This document shows, one piece after another, positions 29,049 to 36,950 of a DNA stretch of 64,000 bases (the stretch's first letter is position 1; each line of letters begins with the position of its first letter). Both the position numbers and the translations under genes were made by a program. The notes under the pieces are model-generated. The model made no database searches and was not told the DNA's origin. It worked only from the letters and a program-made list of their open reading frames with translations. The DNA is from Chloroflexota bacterium. GTDB taxonomy: Bacteria; Chloroflexota; Limnocylindria; QHBO01. The stretch spans positions 240,060 to 304,059 of the forward strand of contig JBBDXT010000004.1 in the NCBI GenBank assembly GCA_040902225.1, given 5' to 3'.

Positions 29049-30119
29049 ATGTTTGCGATCGTGATGGCCGGCGGCTCCGGCACCCGCCTGTGGCCGCTAT
29101 CGCGGCGCTCATCTCCGAAGCAGCTGCTGGCGCTCACCGGGGATACGAGCCTTCTGCAGCAGACAGTGGCGCGCCTCGGCAACCTGCTGAAGCCGCATGA
29201 CGTCTACGTCATCACCTCGCAGGCGCATGTCCGTGCCACGCAGGCGCAGCTGCCGCAGCTCCCTCCCGGCAACGTGCTGGGGGAGCCGCTGGCCCGCTCG
29301 ACCGCGGTGGCGGCGGGGCTCGCCACGGTCCTCGCCCGCCGGGAGAGCGACGAGGTCGCGCTGGTGCTGCCGGCGGACCACTTCGTGGCCGACGAGGGCA
29401 AGTTCATCGAGGCACTCCAGGAGGCCGAGCGCACGGCGGAGCGCGGCTACCTGGTCTGCCTCGGCGTCGTCGCGACCGCCCCGGCCACCGGATACGGCTA
29501 CATCAAGATCGGGACGCCATTACACGCCCCGCAGCAGACCGCCATGGTCGAGCACTTTGTCGAGAAGCCGAGCGTCGCCGAGGCGAAGAAGATGCTCGCC
29601 GACGGCGGCTACCTGTGGAACGCCGGAATCTTCGCGTGGCGCGTGTATGCCTATCGGCAGGCGGTGGAGAAGTTTCAGCCGGCCCTCGCGGAAGCGCTTG
29701 ACAAGATCGGGTCGCTGCATCGAACGCCGGGCTGGGTCTCGGAGGTCAGGGAGATCCTCGAGCCGGTGCAGGCCATCTCGATCGACGTCGGGATCGCCGA
29801 GCCGGCGGCTGCCGATGGACGCATGGCGGTGGTGCCGCTCGACGCCGGCTGGAGCGACATCGGCTCCTGGTCGGCCCTGCTCGAGGCGCTCTCGGCGCGG
29901 ACCGGGGCGAGCCTCGTAGCGTCCGGCCAGCACCTTGACCGCGGCTCGGAACGAGTGCTGGTGCATGGCGGCGAGAGACTGGTCGTCACGGTCGGGCTGC
30001 GGGACATCATCATCGTCGACACCCCCGATGCGCTGCTGGTGTGTGCCCGCGACCGGGCCGAGGAGATCAAGCCGGTCCTGGACGAGATCGCCGAGAAGGC
30101 CGGCGAGCGGTACCTGTAG
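29049..30119 (+). CDS. manC: Mannose-1-phosphate guanylyltransferase
   Basis: A 356-residue nucleotidyltransferase that makes GDP-mannose from GTP and mannose-1-phosphate. It has the N-terminal pyrophosphorylase signature MAGGSGTRLWPLSRRSSPKQ, LVLPADHFV, GYGYIKIG, HFVEKP, and WNAGIFAWRV, all typical of GDP-mannose pyrophosphorylases. It lacks the C-terminal isomerase domain of the bifunctional forms; the separate SIS-type isomerase downstream may supply that step. It leads a run with an acyltransferase, a phosphohexomutase and the isomerase, which together would feed GDP-mannose for glycan synthesis. Confidence 0.9.
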   Translation: MFAIVMAGGSGTRLWPLSRRSSPKQLLALTGDTSLLQQTVARLGNLLKPHDVYVITSQAHVRATQAQLPQLPPGNVLGEPLARSTAVAAGLATVLARRESDEVALVLPADHFVADEGKFIEALQEAERTAERGYLVCLGVVATAPATGYGYIKIGTPLHAPQQTAMVEHFVEKPSVAEAKKMLADGGYLWNAGIFAWRVYAYRQAVEKFQPALAEALDKIGSLHRTPGWVSEVREILEPVQAISIDVGIAEPAAADGRMAVVPLDAGWSDIGSWSALLEALSARTGASLVASGQHLDRGSERVLVHGGERLVVTVGLRDIIIVDTPDALLVCARDRAEEIKPVLDEIAEKAGERYL

Positions 30120-30123
30120 GCCG

Positions 30124-30765
30124 ATGTCGCCGGTGCGCCTTGCCTGGCTGGCGCGGCTCGTCGGGGTGGGGTTGGCGCTCTACCTGCGCCTCGTGGTGCG
30201 GACGTGTCGGGTCATCGGTCCGGCCACCCGCGACCAGGTGGTGCTGACTTCCTGGCACGAGTTCAACATGCTCACCTTCGTCGTGGCTCGAAGGCGGCGC
30301 GGCGATCTGCCGCACGCTTCGTTCTCGACGAGCGGCCTCAGGGGAGCCGCGATCACCTCGATGCTCAAGCGCAGCGGCACTCGGGTTGAAGTCTTCGAGC
30401 TGCCTCCGGAAGAGGATCGTGCCGCTGGCCGGGCATTCGCCCTCCGCATGGCGCGCGCGGCCGAGTCAGGCGCCTCGCTCATCGTCACGCCGGATGGCCC
30501 GTTCGGCCCCTACCGCGTCGCCAAGCCCGGGGCGCTGATCCTGGCGCGCGCCTCAGGCCTGCCGGTCCAGCCGTGGGCCATGTCGATTCGGCCCACGATC
30601 CGCCTTAGGGGCCGATGGGATCGCCAGCTCGTCCCGCTTCCCTTCTGCCGGATCCGCATCATCGAGGGCGAAAGGTTCACGGTGCCACCTCGCAAGCCCG
30701 TTCGCGCCCTGGTGCCCGTTGTGGAGGCGGAGCTGAATCGGATCAGTGGAAGGTCAGCAGCCTGA
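30124..30765 (+). CDS. DUF374 lysophospholipid acyltransferase-like protein
   Basis: A 213-residue protein with a short N-terminal hydrophobic segment (LARLVGVGLALYLRLVV). It carries the DUF374 signature TPDGPFGPYRVAKPGALILARASGLPV around residues 123-150 and an upstream SWHEFNML element in the position of the acyltransferase His block. DUF374 proteins resemble LPLAT/LpxL-type acyltransferases and are thought to act at the membrane; the acyl acceptor is unknown. It begins four bases after manC and is probably co-transcribed with it. Confidence 0.85.
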   Translation: MSPVRLAWLARLVGVGLALYLRLVVRTCRVIGPATRDQVVLTSWHEFNMLTFVVARRRRGDLPHASFSTSGLRGAAITSMLKRSGTRVEVFELPPEEDRAAGRAFALRMARAAESGASLIVTPDGPFGPYRVAKPGALILARASGLPVQPWAMSIRPTIRLRGRWDRQLVPLPFCRIRIIEGERFTVPPRKPVRALVPVVEAELNRISGRSAA

Positions 30766-30779
30766 TAAATAGCCGAAGC

Positions 30780-30819
30780 GCCGGTCTTACAACCGGCTCG
30801 CCCGCCTGATGGTCGGGCG
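30780..30819 (+). other. Tandem hairpins between two genes
   Basis: Two adjacent perfect six-base stems: GCCGGT-N6-ACCGGC (30780-30797) and CGCCCG-N9-CGGGCG (30799-30819), bracketed by AGCGCC (30777-30782) and GGCGCT (30816-30821), which could also pair. No T-run follows. They lie between the DUF374 gene and the phosphohexomutase, where a terminator or RNA-stability element could act. Confidence 0.45.
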
Positions 30820-30852
30820 CTACCATACCGGCATAGCCCACCTTCACTGCCC

Positions 30853-32307
30853 ATGACCAGGATCAAGTTCGGCACCGACGGCTGGCGTGCCGCGATCGCC
30901 GAGGACTTCACGTTCCACAACGTGCGTCGCTGCGCGCGCGGCGTGGCCGAGTACCTGGCCGCCGAGGGGACCGCGGACCGCGGCGTGGTGGTCTGTCACG
31001 ACCGTCGATTCGCCTCGGAGTATTTCGCGCAGGCATGTGTCGAGGTGCTGGCCGCGCACGACATCCGCTCGTTCATGCCGCCCGATGCGGTGCCGACCCA
31101 GGTTGGCAGCTTCTTCACCCACGAGATGGCGGCCGGGGCCGGGATCGTGATCACGGCCAGCCACAATCCGTGGATCGACAACGGCTTCAAGGTCAAGGCC
31201 GACAGCGGCGGGGCGGCTGCGCCCGAGATGCTGGCCGCGATCGAGGCGACCATGGACCAACACCCCGAGGACGAGCTCCCGCCTCGTCGTGACTACGCCG
31301 ATGCGGTGACCGCCGGCCTGGTCGAAACCTTCGACCCGTATCCCCGCTTCCGTGAGCAACTGGCCAGCATCGTCGACCTCGAGCGGATCCGTGCGGCGCA
31401 CGGCCGGGTGCTGGTCGAGCCGATGTACGGATCGGGTGCCGGCTGGTTCACACGACTCCTGGGCGGGGGCGGGCTCACCATCAACGAGCTGCACACCGAG
31501 CGCAACCCGTTCTTCGGGGGCGTCAATCCCGAGCCGATCCGCCCCAACATCGATGCCTGGCTGCGGGAGATCTCGCGCTGGGGCGCGGACATTGGGATCG
31601 CCTTCGATGGCGATGCCGACCGGGTCGGGATGGCGACCGAGGAGGGCGTCTTCGTCAACCAGCTGCAGGTCTACGGCCTGCTGTACTGGTACCTGCTTGA
31701 GGTGCGGGGCCAGATTGGTCCCGCGGTGTACACCGTGACCAGCACCTCCATGGCACCCCGACTGGCCGAGATCTACGGCACGCGGGCCTACGAGACCGGG
31801 GTCGGCTTCAAGTTCGTCGGCCCCAAGATGACGGAGACGCACGCGGTCATCGGCGGGGAGGAGTCGGGAGGCTTCGGCTTCGGGATGCACATCCCCGAGC
31901 GCGACGGCCTGGCGTCGGGCCTCTTCCTGCTCGACCTGTGGCTCACCAGGGCCAAGAAGGCGTCCGAGGTGCTGGCCGAGCTCCAGGCGCTGGCTGGCCC
32001 GAGCTACTACAACCGCATCGACATCCGCTTCCCCCGCGAGGGCTATGACAGCGTCAAGGCCGATACCCTCGCCCGGCTGGAGCACGAGGCGCCCGAGACG
32101 CTCGCCGGCGGAGCGGTCGTCCGTCGCCAGGCGCTCGAGACCGGTGATGGGTTCAAGTTCTATCGCGACGACGGCGCCTGGCTCCTGATCCGGTTCTCCG
32201 GAACCGAGGCGCTGCTGCGCATCTACGTCGAGGCGCGATCGCCCCAGGATGTCGAGACGCTGCTCGAGGAGGGCCGCCGCATCGCCATCGCGGGGGTTCC
32301 AGCCTGA
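30853..32307 (+). CDS. Phosphohexomutase (phosphoglucomutase/phosphomannomutase)
   Basis: A 484-residue alpha-D-phosphohexomutase. Motifs in order: FGTDGWR at the start, the phosphoserine loop ITASHNPWIDNG (near residue 100), the metal loop FDGDADRVG (about 254-262), the sugar-binding GGEESGGFGF and the phosphate-binding RFSGTEALLRIY. Within the cluster it would interconvert the 6- and 1-phosphates of mannose or glucose, supplying manC. The family member cannot be told apart from sequence by eye. It starts at the ATG at 30853, after a 30-base region with TACCAT at 30821-30826 as a possible -10 box. The isomerase follows after four bases. Confidence 0.9.
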   Translation: MTRIKFGTDGWRAAIAEDFTFHNVRRCARGVAEYLAAEGTADRGVVVCHDRRFASEYFAQACVEVLAAHDIRSFMPPDAVPTQVGSFFTHEMAAGAGIVITASHNPWIDNGFKVKADSGGAAAPEMLAAIEATMDQHPEDELPPRRDYADAVTAGLVETFDPYPRFREQLASIVDLERIRAAHGRVLVEPMYGSGAGWFTRLLGGGGLTINELHTERNPFFGGVNPEPIRPNIDAWLREISRWGADIGIAFDGDADRVGMATEEGVFVNQLQVYGLLYWYLLEVRGQIGPAVYTVTSTSMAPRLAEIYGTRAYETGVGFKFVGPKMTETHAVIGGEESGGFGFGMHIPERDGLASGLFLLDLWLTRAKKASEVLAELQALAGPSYYNRIDIRFPREGYDSVKADTLARLEHEAPETLAGGAVVRRQALETGDGFKFYRDDGAWLLIRFSGTEALLRIYVEARSPQDVETLLEEGRRIAIAGVPA

Positions 32308-32311
32308 GCCG

Positions 32312-33484
32312 ATGAGCGACGCTCGCGACTACTTCGGCTACAAGCGCCCTGACGACGAGCCGGGTCGCCGCGAGGAAGCGGCCGCGGACGATCCGACCGC
32401 ACCGCCGCAGTTCGACGAGGCGATCACGCTCGACGATCCGAGGGTGATCCGCGGAGTCGACTCCGAGGACATGGTCGGTCGCGTTCGCGAGCTGCCCCGC
32501 CAGCTCGCGCTGGCGGCCAGGGTCGCCGCCTCGGTCAAGCTGCCGCCGTCGCATACCCACGTTGACGCAGTCTGCGTGCTGGCGATGGGCGGCTCGGCGA
32601 TCGGCGCGGAGCTGGTGGAGGGGGTCGCCGGCGACCGTCTCAGGGTGCCGCTGGTGGTGCATCGCGACTACGGCCTGCCGGCCTGGGCCGGTGAGCGGAC
32701 GCTGGTGATCGCGGCCAGCCACTCGGGCGAGACGGTGGAGACCGTCTCCGGGGCGGAGGAGGCGCGCCGCCGTGGGCTGCCCCTGGTCGTCATCAGCACC
32801 GGTGGGGCGCTCGGGGCGACTGCGGCCGCCGAAGGGACGCCATACCTCCGCTACGAGAGCCCGGGTCAGCCTCGCGCCGCGATCGGCTTCGGCATCGGCT
32901 TGATGCATGAGCTGCTGGTTCGCGCGGGCCTGCTCGTCGATCCGGACCCGCTCGGACCTGCGGTAGAGACGGTCGAGGCATTGCTCGAGCGAAATGCGCC
33001 ATCCGTCGAGACCGATGCCAGCCCGGCCAAGCAGCTGGCATGGTCGATCTTCGGTCGGGTCCCGATCATCTACGGCGCGGGGCGGATGGCCGCAGTCGCG
33101 CATCGCTGGAAGACGCAGATGAACGAGAACGCCAAGGCGTGGGCCGCCTTCGAGCCGATGCCGGAGGCCAACCACAACGCCATCGAGGGGAGCCTCAATC
33201 CCAGGGAGCTCTCCGACGCGCTCTACGTGGTCGAGCTGCGCGACCCGACTGAGCCGCCAGAGATCGCCGCGCGCTACGGCGTCGTCAACGAGCTGCTCGG
33301 CGAGCGCGCGACGAACCGCAGCGTAGTCTGGGCCGAGGGGCCGTCACCGCTGGCGCGGGTGCTCAGCGGCGTCGCATTCGGCGACCTGGTGAGCGTGTAT
33401 CTCGCAATTCTGTACCAGACCGACCCAACCCCGGTTACACTCTTGGCAATGTTGAAGCAGCGGCTCGCTCGGTCGACCGACTGA
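32312..33484 (+). CDS. SIS-domain phosphoglucose/phosphomannose isomerase
   Basis: A 390-residue protein with the double SIS fold of the bifunctional PGI/PMI family known from archaea and some bacteria. Features: the first SIS domain with VLAMGGSAIGAELVEG, ASHSGETVETVSG (phosphate-binding Ser loop) and VISTGGALG; the second with PIIYGAGRMAAVAHRWKTQMNENAK and the catalytic EANHNAIEG motif that is characteristic of this family. It interconverts fructose-6-, glucose-6- and mannose-6-phosphate. Together with the mutase and manC it completes the route from fructose-6-phosphate to GDP-mannose. The first 50 residues are acidic and variable. Confidence 0.9.
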   Translation: MSDARDYFGYKRPDDEPGRREEAAADDPTAPPQFDEAITLDDPRVIRGVDSEDMVGRVRELPRQLALAARVAASVKLPPSHTHVDAVCVLAMGGSAIGAELVEGVAGDRLRVPLVVHRDYGLPAWAGERTLVIAASHSGETVETVSGAEEARRRGLPLVVISTGGALGATAAAEGTPYLRYESPGQPRAAIGFGIGLMHELLVRAGLLVDPDPLGPAVETVEALLERNAPSVETDASPAKQLAWSIFGRVPIIYGAGRMAAVAHRWKTQMNENAKAWAAFEPMPEANHNAIEGSLNPRELSDALYVVELRDPTEPPEIAARYGVVNELLGERATNRSVVWAEGPSPLARVLSGVAFGDLVSVYLAILYQTDPTPVTLLAMLKQRLARSTD

Positions 33485-33486
33485 CG

Positions 33487-33507
33487 GGCGCCGGTAGTAA
33501 CGGCGCC
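33487..33507 (+). other. Hairpin after isomerase gene
   Basis: GGCGCCG (33487-33493), a seven-base loop and CGGCGCC (33501-33507) begin two bases after the isomerase stop codon. It is a perfect seven-base stem but lacks a T-run, so a weak terminator or mRNA 3'-end stabiliser is possible. Confidence 0.5.
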
Positions 33508-33536
33508 GGGTGCCGGCGCTGGGAGGGCAAGCGACG

Positions 33537-33818
33537 GTGCATTCGAGCATGATCGGCAAGGTCGAAAAGGCGATGCGGTACGCGCACGAGCCTGACCGCG
33601 TGAAGATTGGGCGCCTGACCGCCACCTTCTCCGGCGACAACGGGACACATACCGTCTCGCTCGATGCCGATGCATGGCACTGCGACTGCCACCTCTTCGA
33701 ATCCGCTGGCGGCTGCTCGCACACGCTGGCCGTCCAGAAGATGCTCGACCCGATGCTCTCCGACGCGGCCAAGGACACGCCGCTCTATGGTCGACGCGAG
33801 GCAGCTGCCCTGGCGTAG
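33537..33818 (+). CDS. SWIM zinc-finger small protein
   Basis: A 93-residue protein. It carries a SWIM-type zinc finger, CxCx(n)CxH, in WHCDCHLFESAGGCSHTLAVQKML at about residues 49-72, preceded by a beta hairpin (RLTATFSGDNGTHTVSLDADAW). SWIM domains bind DNA or proteins. The GTG at 33537 has GGGAGG (33521-33526) ten bases upstream; an internal ATG at 33549 is the alternative. It is followed by a strong terminator, so this ends the manC-to-isomerase run or is a single-gene unit. Confidence 0.78.
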   Translation: MHSSMIGKVEKAMRYAHEPDRVKIGRLTATFSGDNGTHTVSLDADAWHCDCHLFESAGGCSHTLAVQKMLDPMLSDAAKDTPLYGRREAAALA

Positions 33819-33841
33819 GGCCCCGCCTGCGTTCGCATTCG

Positions 33842-33876
33842 AGGCCCACCGCGCGCTCGTCGCCGGTGGGCCTTCT
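33842..33876 (+). terminator. Rho-independent terminator
   Basis: AGGCCCACC (33842-33850) pairs with GGTGGGCCT (33865-33873) through nine bases around a 14-base loop, followed by TTCT. It lies 24 bases after the SWIM gene and just before the B12 riboswitch promoter. Confidence 0.75.
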
Positions 33877-33878
33877 GC

Positions 33879-33884
33879 TACGAT
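33879..33884 (+). promoter_or_regulatory. -10 box of the btu operon
   Basis: TACGAT at 33879-33884, directly after the terminator and about 20 bases before the riboswitch. It is placed where the btuFCD promoter is expected; no clear -35 is seen. Confidence 0.45.
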
Positions 33885-33904
33885 CGGCGCCTTATCAACT
33901 GAAG

Positions 33905-34045
33905 ACCGCGTCGGGTGCCGTGGCCGCAAGGACCACGGTTCAATGGAGAAGCCGGTGAGACGCCGGCGCAGTCCCGCTACTGTATCCGCGCCCCCTTCCA
34001 CGGGAGCACGGGAGCCAGGTCGCCAGCCCGCACGCGATGTCCAGC
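33905..34045 (+). promoter_or_regulatory. Cobalamin (B12) riboswitch
   Basis: The conserved core is plain: GGGTGCC (33913-33919), GAAGCCGGTGAGACGCCGG beginning at 33948, then GCAGTCCCGCTACTGT (33968-33983), and a B12-box-like GGGAGCCAGGTCGCCAGC (34010-34027). These are the signature blocks of the adenosylcobalamin riboswitch. It lies 30 bases before btuF, so it should repress the B12 uptake operon when cobalamin is plentiful. The GTGAAAGGGAACGG ribosome-site region follows, which suggests control of translation initiation rather than termination. Confidence 0.93.
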
Positions 34046-34074
34046 CCCCTCGTGTGAAAGGGAACGGCATCACC

Positions 34075-35031
34075 ATGGCTCTCCGTCTTCGTCCGCTCCT
34101 CTGGCTCCTCGTCCTGCTTCTGGTCGCCTGCACGCCGGCACTTTCGAGCAGCCCAACGCCGATACGCACCGCCTCGCCAGTCCCGGCAGCGAGCGTTTAC
34201 CCACTCACCCTGACCGATGACGCCGGCCGGGCTGTCAGCCTGGAGGCGGATCCTCAGCGGATCGTCAGCCTCGCCCCCTCGAACACGGAGATCGTATGCG
34301 CCCTCGGCGCCTGCGACCGCCTGGTCGGGGTGACCGACTTCGACGACTATCCGCCGCAGGTGAGCGATGTGCCCGAGGTCGTGATCGCGGCCCAGGTCGA
34401 CCTCGAGAAGGTCGTCGCCGCCGATCCGCAGCTCATTCTCGCGGCCGGCAACGAGCTGACCCCCACCGCCGTGGTCACCCAGCTGGCCAACCTCGGCTAT
34501 CCCGTGCTGGTGCTCTATCCGCAATCCCTCGACGAGCTGTATGCCGATATCGAACTGATCGGTCGTGCCATCGACGCCTTCACCGAGGCGGTCGACACGG
34601 TGGCCAGCATGCGCACCCGCGCCCAGGCAGTCGCCGATGCGGTCGCATCGGCGGAGCGCCCGCGCACGTTCTACGAGGTGGGCGTCTTCCAGGGAACGAT
34701 CTACACCGCCGGCGCTGATTCCTTCCTCGCCTCGCTCATCTCGGTTGCCGGCGGCGACCCGATCACCGGGGATCCACGCTCGACCGCCATCCAGCTCGAG
34801 GACCTGGTCGCGTCCGACCCGCAGCTGATCCTGCTGGGTGACGCGGTCTACGATCCTTCGATCACGCCGGAGGTCGTCGCGGCCCGGGTCGGCTGGGAGG
34901 GGATGACAGCCGTCAGCAGCGGTCGCATCGTGGTGATCCTCGACGATCCGGTCATCACGCGACCCGGGCCGCGGATCATCGATGGGCTGGAAGCGCTGGC
35001 ACGCGCGATCCACCCCGAGCGATTCAGCTAG
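34075..35031 (+). CDS. btuF: B12-binding lipoprotein, ABC transporter (BtuF)
   Basis: A 318-residue substrate-binding protein of the Fe3+/cobalamin class. It has a lipoprotein signal peptide with lipobox LVAC (Cys19), so it is anchored outside the cytoplasmic membrane. The mature part has the two-lobed fold signatures DDAGRAVSLEADPQRIVSLAPSNTEIVCALGA and a second lobe with QLEDLVASDPQLILLGD. The B12 riboswitch upstream and btuC/btuD downstream mark cobalamin (or a cobinamide-type corrinoid) as substrate, although siderophore binding proteins share the fold. The ATG at 34075 has a purine-rich AAAGGGA site upstream. Confidence 0.9.
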   Translation: MALRLRPLLWLLVLLLVACTPALSSSPTPIRTASPVPAASVYPLTLTDDAGRAVSLEADPQRIVSLAPSNTEIVCALGACDRLVGVTDFDDYPPQVSDVPEVVIAAQVDLEKVVAADPQLILAAGNELTPTAVVTQLANLGYPVLVLYPQSLDELYADIELIGRAIDAFTEAVDTVASMRTRAQAVADAVASAERPRTFYEVGVFQGTIYTAGADSFLASLISVAGGDPITGDPRSTAIQLEDLVASDPQLILLGDAVYDPSITPEVVAARVGWEGMTAVSSGRIVVILDDPVITRPGPRIIDGLEALARAIHPERFS

Positions 35032-35043
35032 GCCGTCCTGCAG

Positions 35044-36147
35044 ATGCGTGCTGCCACCGCCACCAGCCCGCGCTACGTCACCCGCCCCTCGCTGACGCGG
35101 GCAGGGCTGGTACTGGGCGGCAGTGGGGTCCTGCTGCTGATCACCATGCTCGGCGCCGTGGCGATTGGCAGCGTCGGGGTGGGGTTCGGCGACACGGCAG
35201 CGATTCTCGGGAAGCGGCTGCTGGCATTGCCAATTCCCGTGACATGGAGCCCCGCCGCGGAGACGATCATCTTCGAGCTGCGCCTGCCACGCGTCCTGAC
35301 GGCGATGCTGGTTGGCGGTGGGCTGGCCATGGCAGGCACGGTCTTCCAGGCGCTGCTGCGTAACCCGATGGCGGATCCGTACATCATCGGTACCGCTGCC
35401 GGCGCATCGCTGGGGGCGATCATCGGCATCCTGGCGCCCGTGCTCGTGCCGGCCCTCGCCGTGGGCGCGGGGACGGCGTGGCTCGGACTGGGCATGGTGC
35501 AGGCGCTGGCCTTTGCCGGCGGGATCGGCACCGTCCTGCTGGTCTACGCCGTGGCTCGCGGCAACGGCAGGGTGCCGGTGGTGACGCTGCTGCTGACCGG
35601 GTACGCCGTCTCATCGGTGCTGGCGGCCGGGGTCGCGCTATTGATGTTCGTCTCGGGGCGTGCACTTGGCACCATCTTCGGCTGGCTGATGGGATCGCTG
35701 GCGGGCGCCACCTGGCCAGGGCTCGCGTTTGCGGCACCGCTGCTGGCCGCCAGCTTCGCCCTGCTGCTGGTTCGGTGGCGACGCCTGAACCTCCTCCTGC
35801 TGGGTGATGACCAGGCGGGGCACCTTGGGGTCGAGGTGGAGCGCGAGAAGCTCGTGCTCACCATGCTGGCCACCCTGGCGACGTCGGCGGCGGTGGCGAT
35901 CTCGGGCACGATCGGCTTCGTGGGCCTGGTGGTGCCGCACCTGCTGCGCCTGGGGACCGGACCGGATCACCGGCTGCTGCTGCCGGCCAGCATCCTGTAT
36001 GGCGCCGCACTTCTCGCGCTGGCGGACCTCGGCGCGCGACTGGCCGGGGGGATCCCGGTGGGGATCGTCACCGCCCTCTTGGGCGCGCCGTTCTTCATCT
36101 GGCTGCTGAGGCGATCGCGCGACCTGGGCAGGGCGGCCACGGCATGA
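35044..36147 (+). CDS. btuC: B12 ABC transporter permease (BtuC, FecCD family)
   Basis: A 367-residue FecCD-family permease with about nine or ten predicted helices. Typical motifs: RLPRVLTAMLVGGGLAMAGTVFQALLRNPMADPYIIG (the family start block), VTLLLTGYAVSSVL, and the cytoplasmic coupling region GTIGFVGLVVPHLLRLGTGPDHR. It forms the membrane channel with BtuD and takes corrinoid from BtuF. The start is the ATG 12 bases after btuF, and its stop overlaps btuD (ATGA). Confidence 0.92.
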   Translation: MRAATATSPRYVTRPSLTRAGLVLGGSGVLLLITMLGAVAIGSVGVGFGDTAAILGKRLLALPIPVTWSPAAETIIFELRLPRVLTAMLVGGGLAMAGTVFQALLRNPMADPYIIGTAAGASLGAIIGILAPVLVPALAVGAGTAWLGLGMVQALAFAGGIGTVLLVYAVARGNGRVPVVTLLLTGYAVSSVLAAGVALLMFVSGRALGTIFGWLMGSLAGATWPGLAFAAPLLAASFALLLVRWRRLNLLLLGDDQAGHLGVEVEREKLVLTMLATLATSAAVAISGTIGFVGLVVPHLLRLGTGPDHRLLLPASILYGAALLALADLGARLAGGIPVGIVTALLGAPFFIWLLRRSRDLGRAATA

Positions 36148-36950
36148 CTGTCGCAACCGATGCGCTGGTCGTCGCCCGCGACCTGGTCGTCGGCTTTCCG
36201 CTGCCCGGCGGTGGCCGGCGAGAGGTCCTGCGCGGCGTCGACCTGGCGCTTGCGCGCGGAGAGCTGGTGGCATTGCTGGGCACCAACGGCAGTGGCAAGA
36301 CAACGCTCCTGCGCACCTTTGCGGGCACGATGGCGCCGGATCGGGGAACCGTCGTCTTCGACGGCAGGTCGGTCAGCGGCTGGCGCCGGCAGGCGCTCGC
36401 CCGGCGCATCGCGGTCCTGCCCCAGCAGCTGGAGCTGCCGCTCGGGTTCCGAGTGGCGGAGTTGGTGGCGATGGGGCGCGCTCCGCACGCTCGGCGCCTC
36501 TTTGCCTCCACCGCCGACGACGAGCGGGCGATCGCCCGCGCGCTCCTGGATGCCGATGCCGCCGACCTGGCTGACCGCCCGGCCGAGGAGCTCTCCGGTG
36601 GGGAGCGCCAGCGGCTGCTGGTTGCGATGGCACTCGCCCAGGAGCCCGACCTGCTCCTCCTCGACGAACCGACCCTGCATCTCGACCTCGCCCACCAGGT
36701 CGCCCTGCTGGGCGCGATCCGGCGGTTGCGCGACCAGCGCGGACTGACCGTCCTGGCCGTGCTGCATGACCTGAACCTGGCCGCCGCCTTCGCCCCGCGG
36801 GTGGCGATCCTCGACGAGGGCCGCGTGGTCGCCGATGGACCGCCGGCGGATGTGCTGAGCCCCGACCTGGTGCGTCGGGTGTTCGGGGTCCGGGTCGACG
36901 AGGCGCGCACGCATGACGGGCATCGCCACCTGGCACTGCGCGAGGTCTAG
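36144..36950 (+). CDS. btuD: B12 ABC transporter ATPase (BtuD)
   Basis: A 268-residue ABC ATPase. Walker A GTNGSGKTT (near 47), Q-loop around QQLELPLGFRVAELV, signature ELSGGERQRLLVA, Walker B LLLLDEPTLHLDL and the switch His in VLHDLNLAA are all intact. It energises BtuC. It overlaps btuC by four bases, and its stop overlaps the stop of the convergent AI-2E gene. Confidence 0.93.
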   Translation: MTVATDALVVARDLVVGFPLPGGGRREVLRGVDLALARGELVALLGTNGSGKTTLLRTFAGTMAPDRGTVVFDGRSVSGWRRQALARRIAVLPQQLELPLGFRVAELVAMGRAPHARRLFASTADDERAIARALLDADAADLADRPAEELSGGERQRLLVAMALAQEPDLLLLDEPTLHLDLAHQVALLGAIRRLRDQRGLTVLAVLHDLNLAAAFAPRVAILDEGRVVADGPPADVLSPDLVRRVFGVRVDEARTHDGHRHLALREV

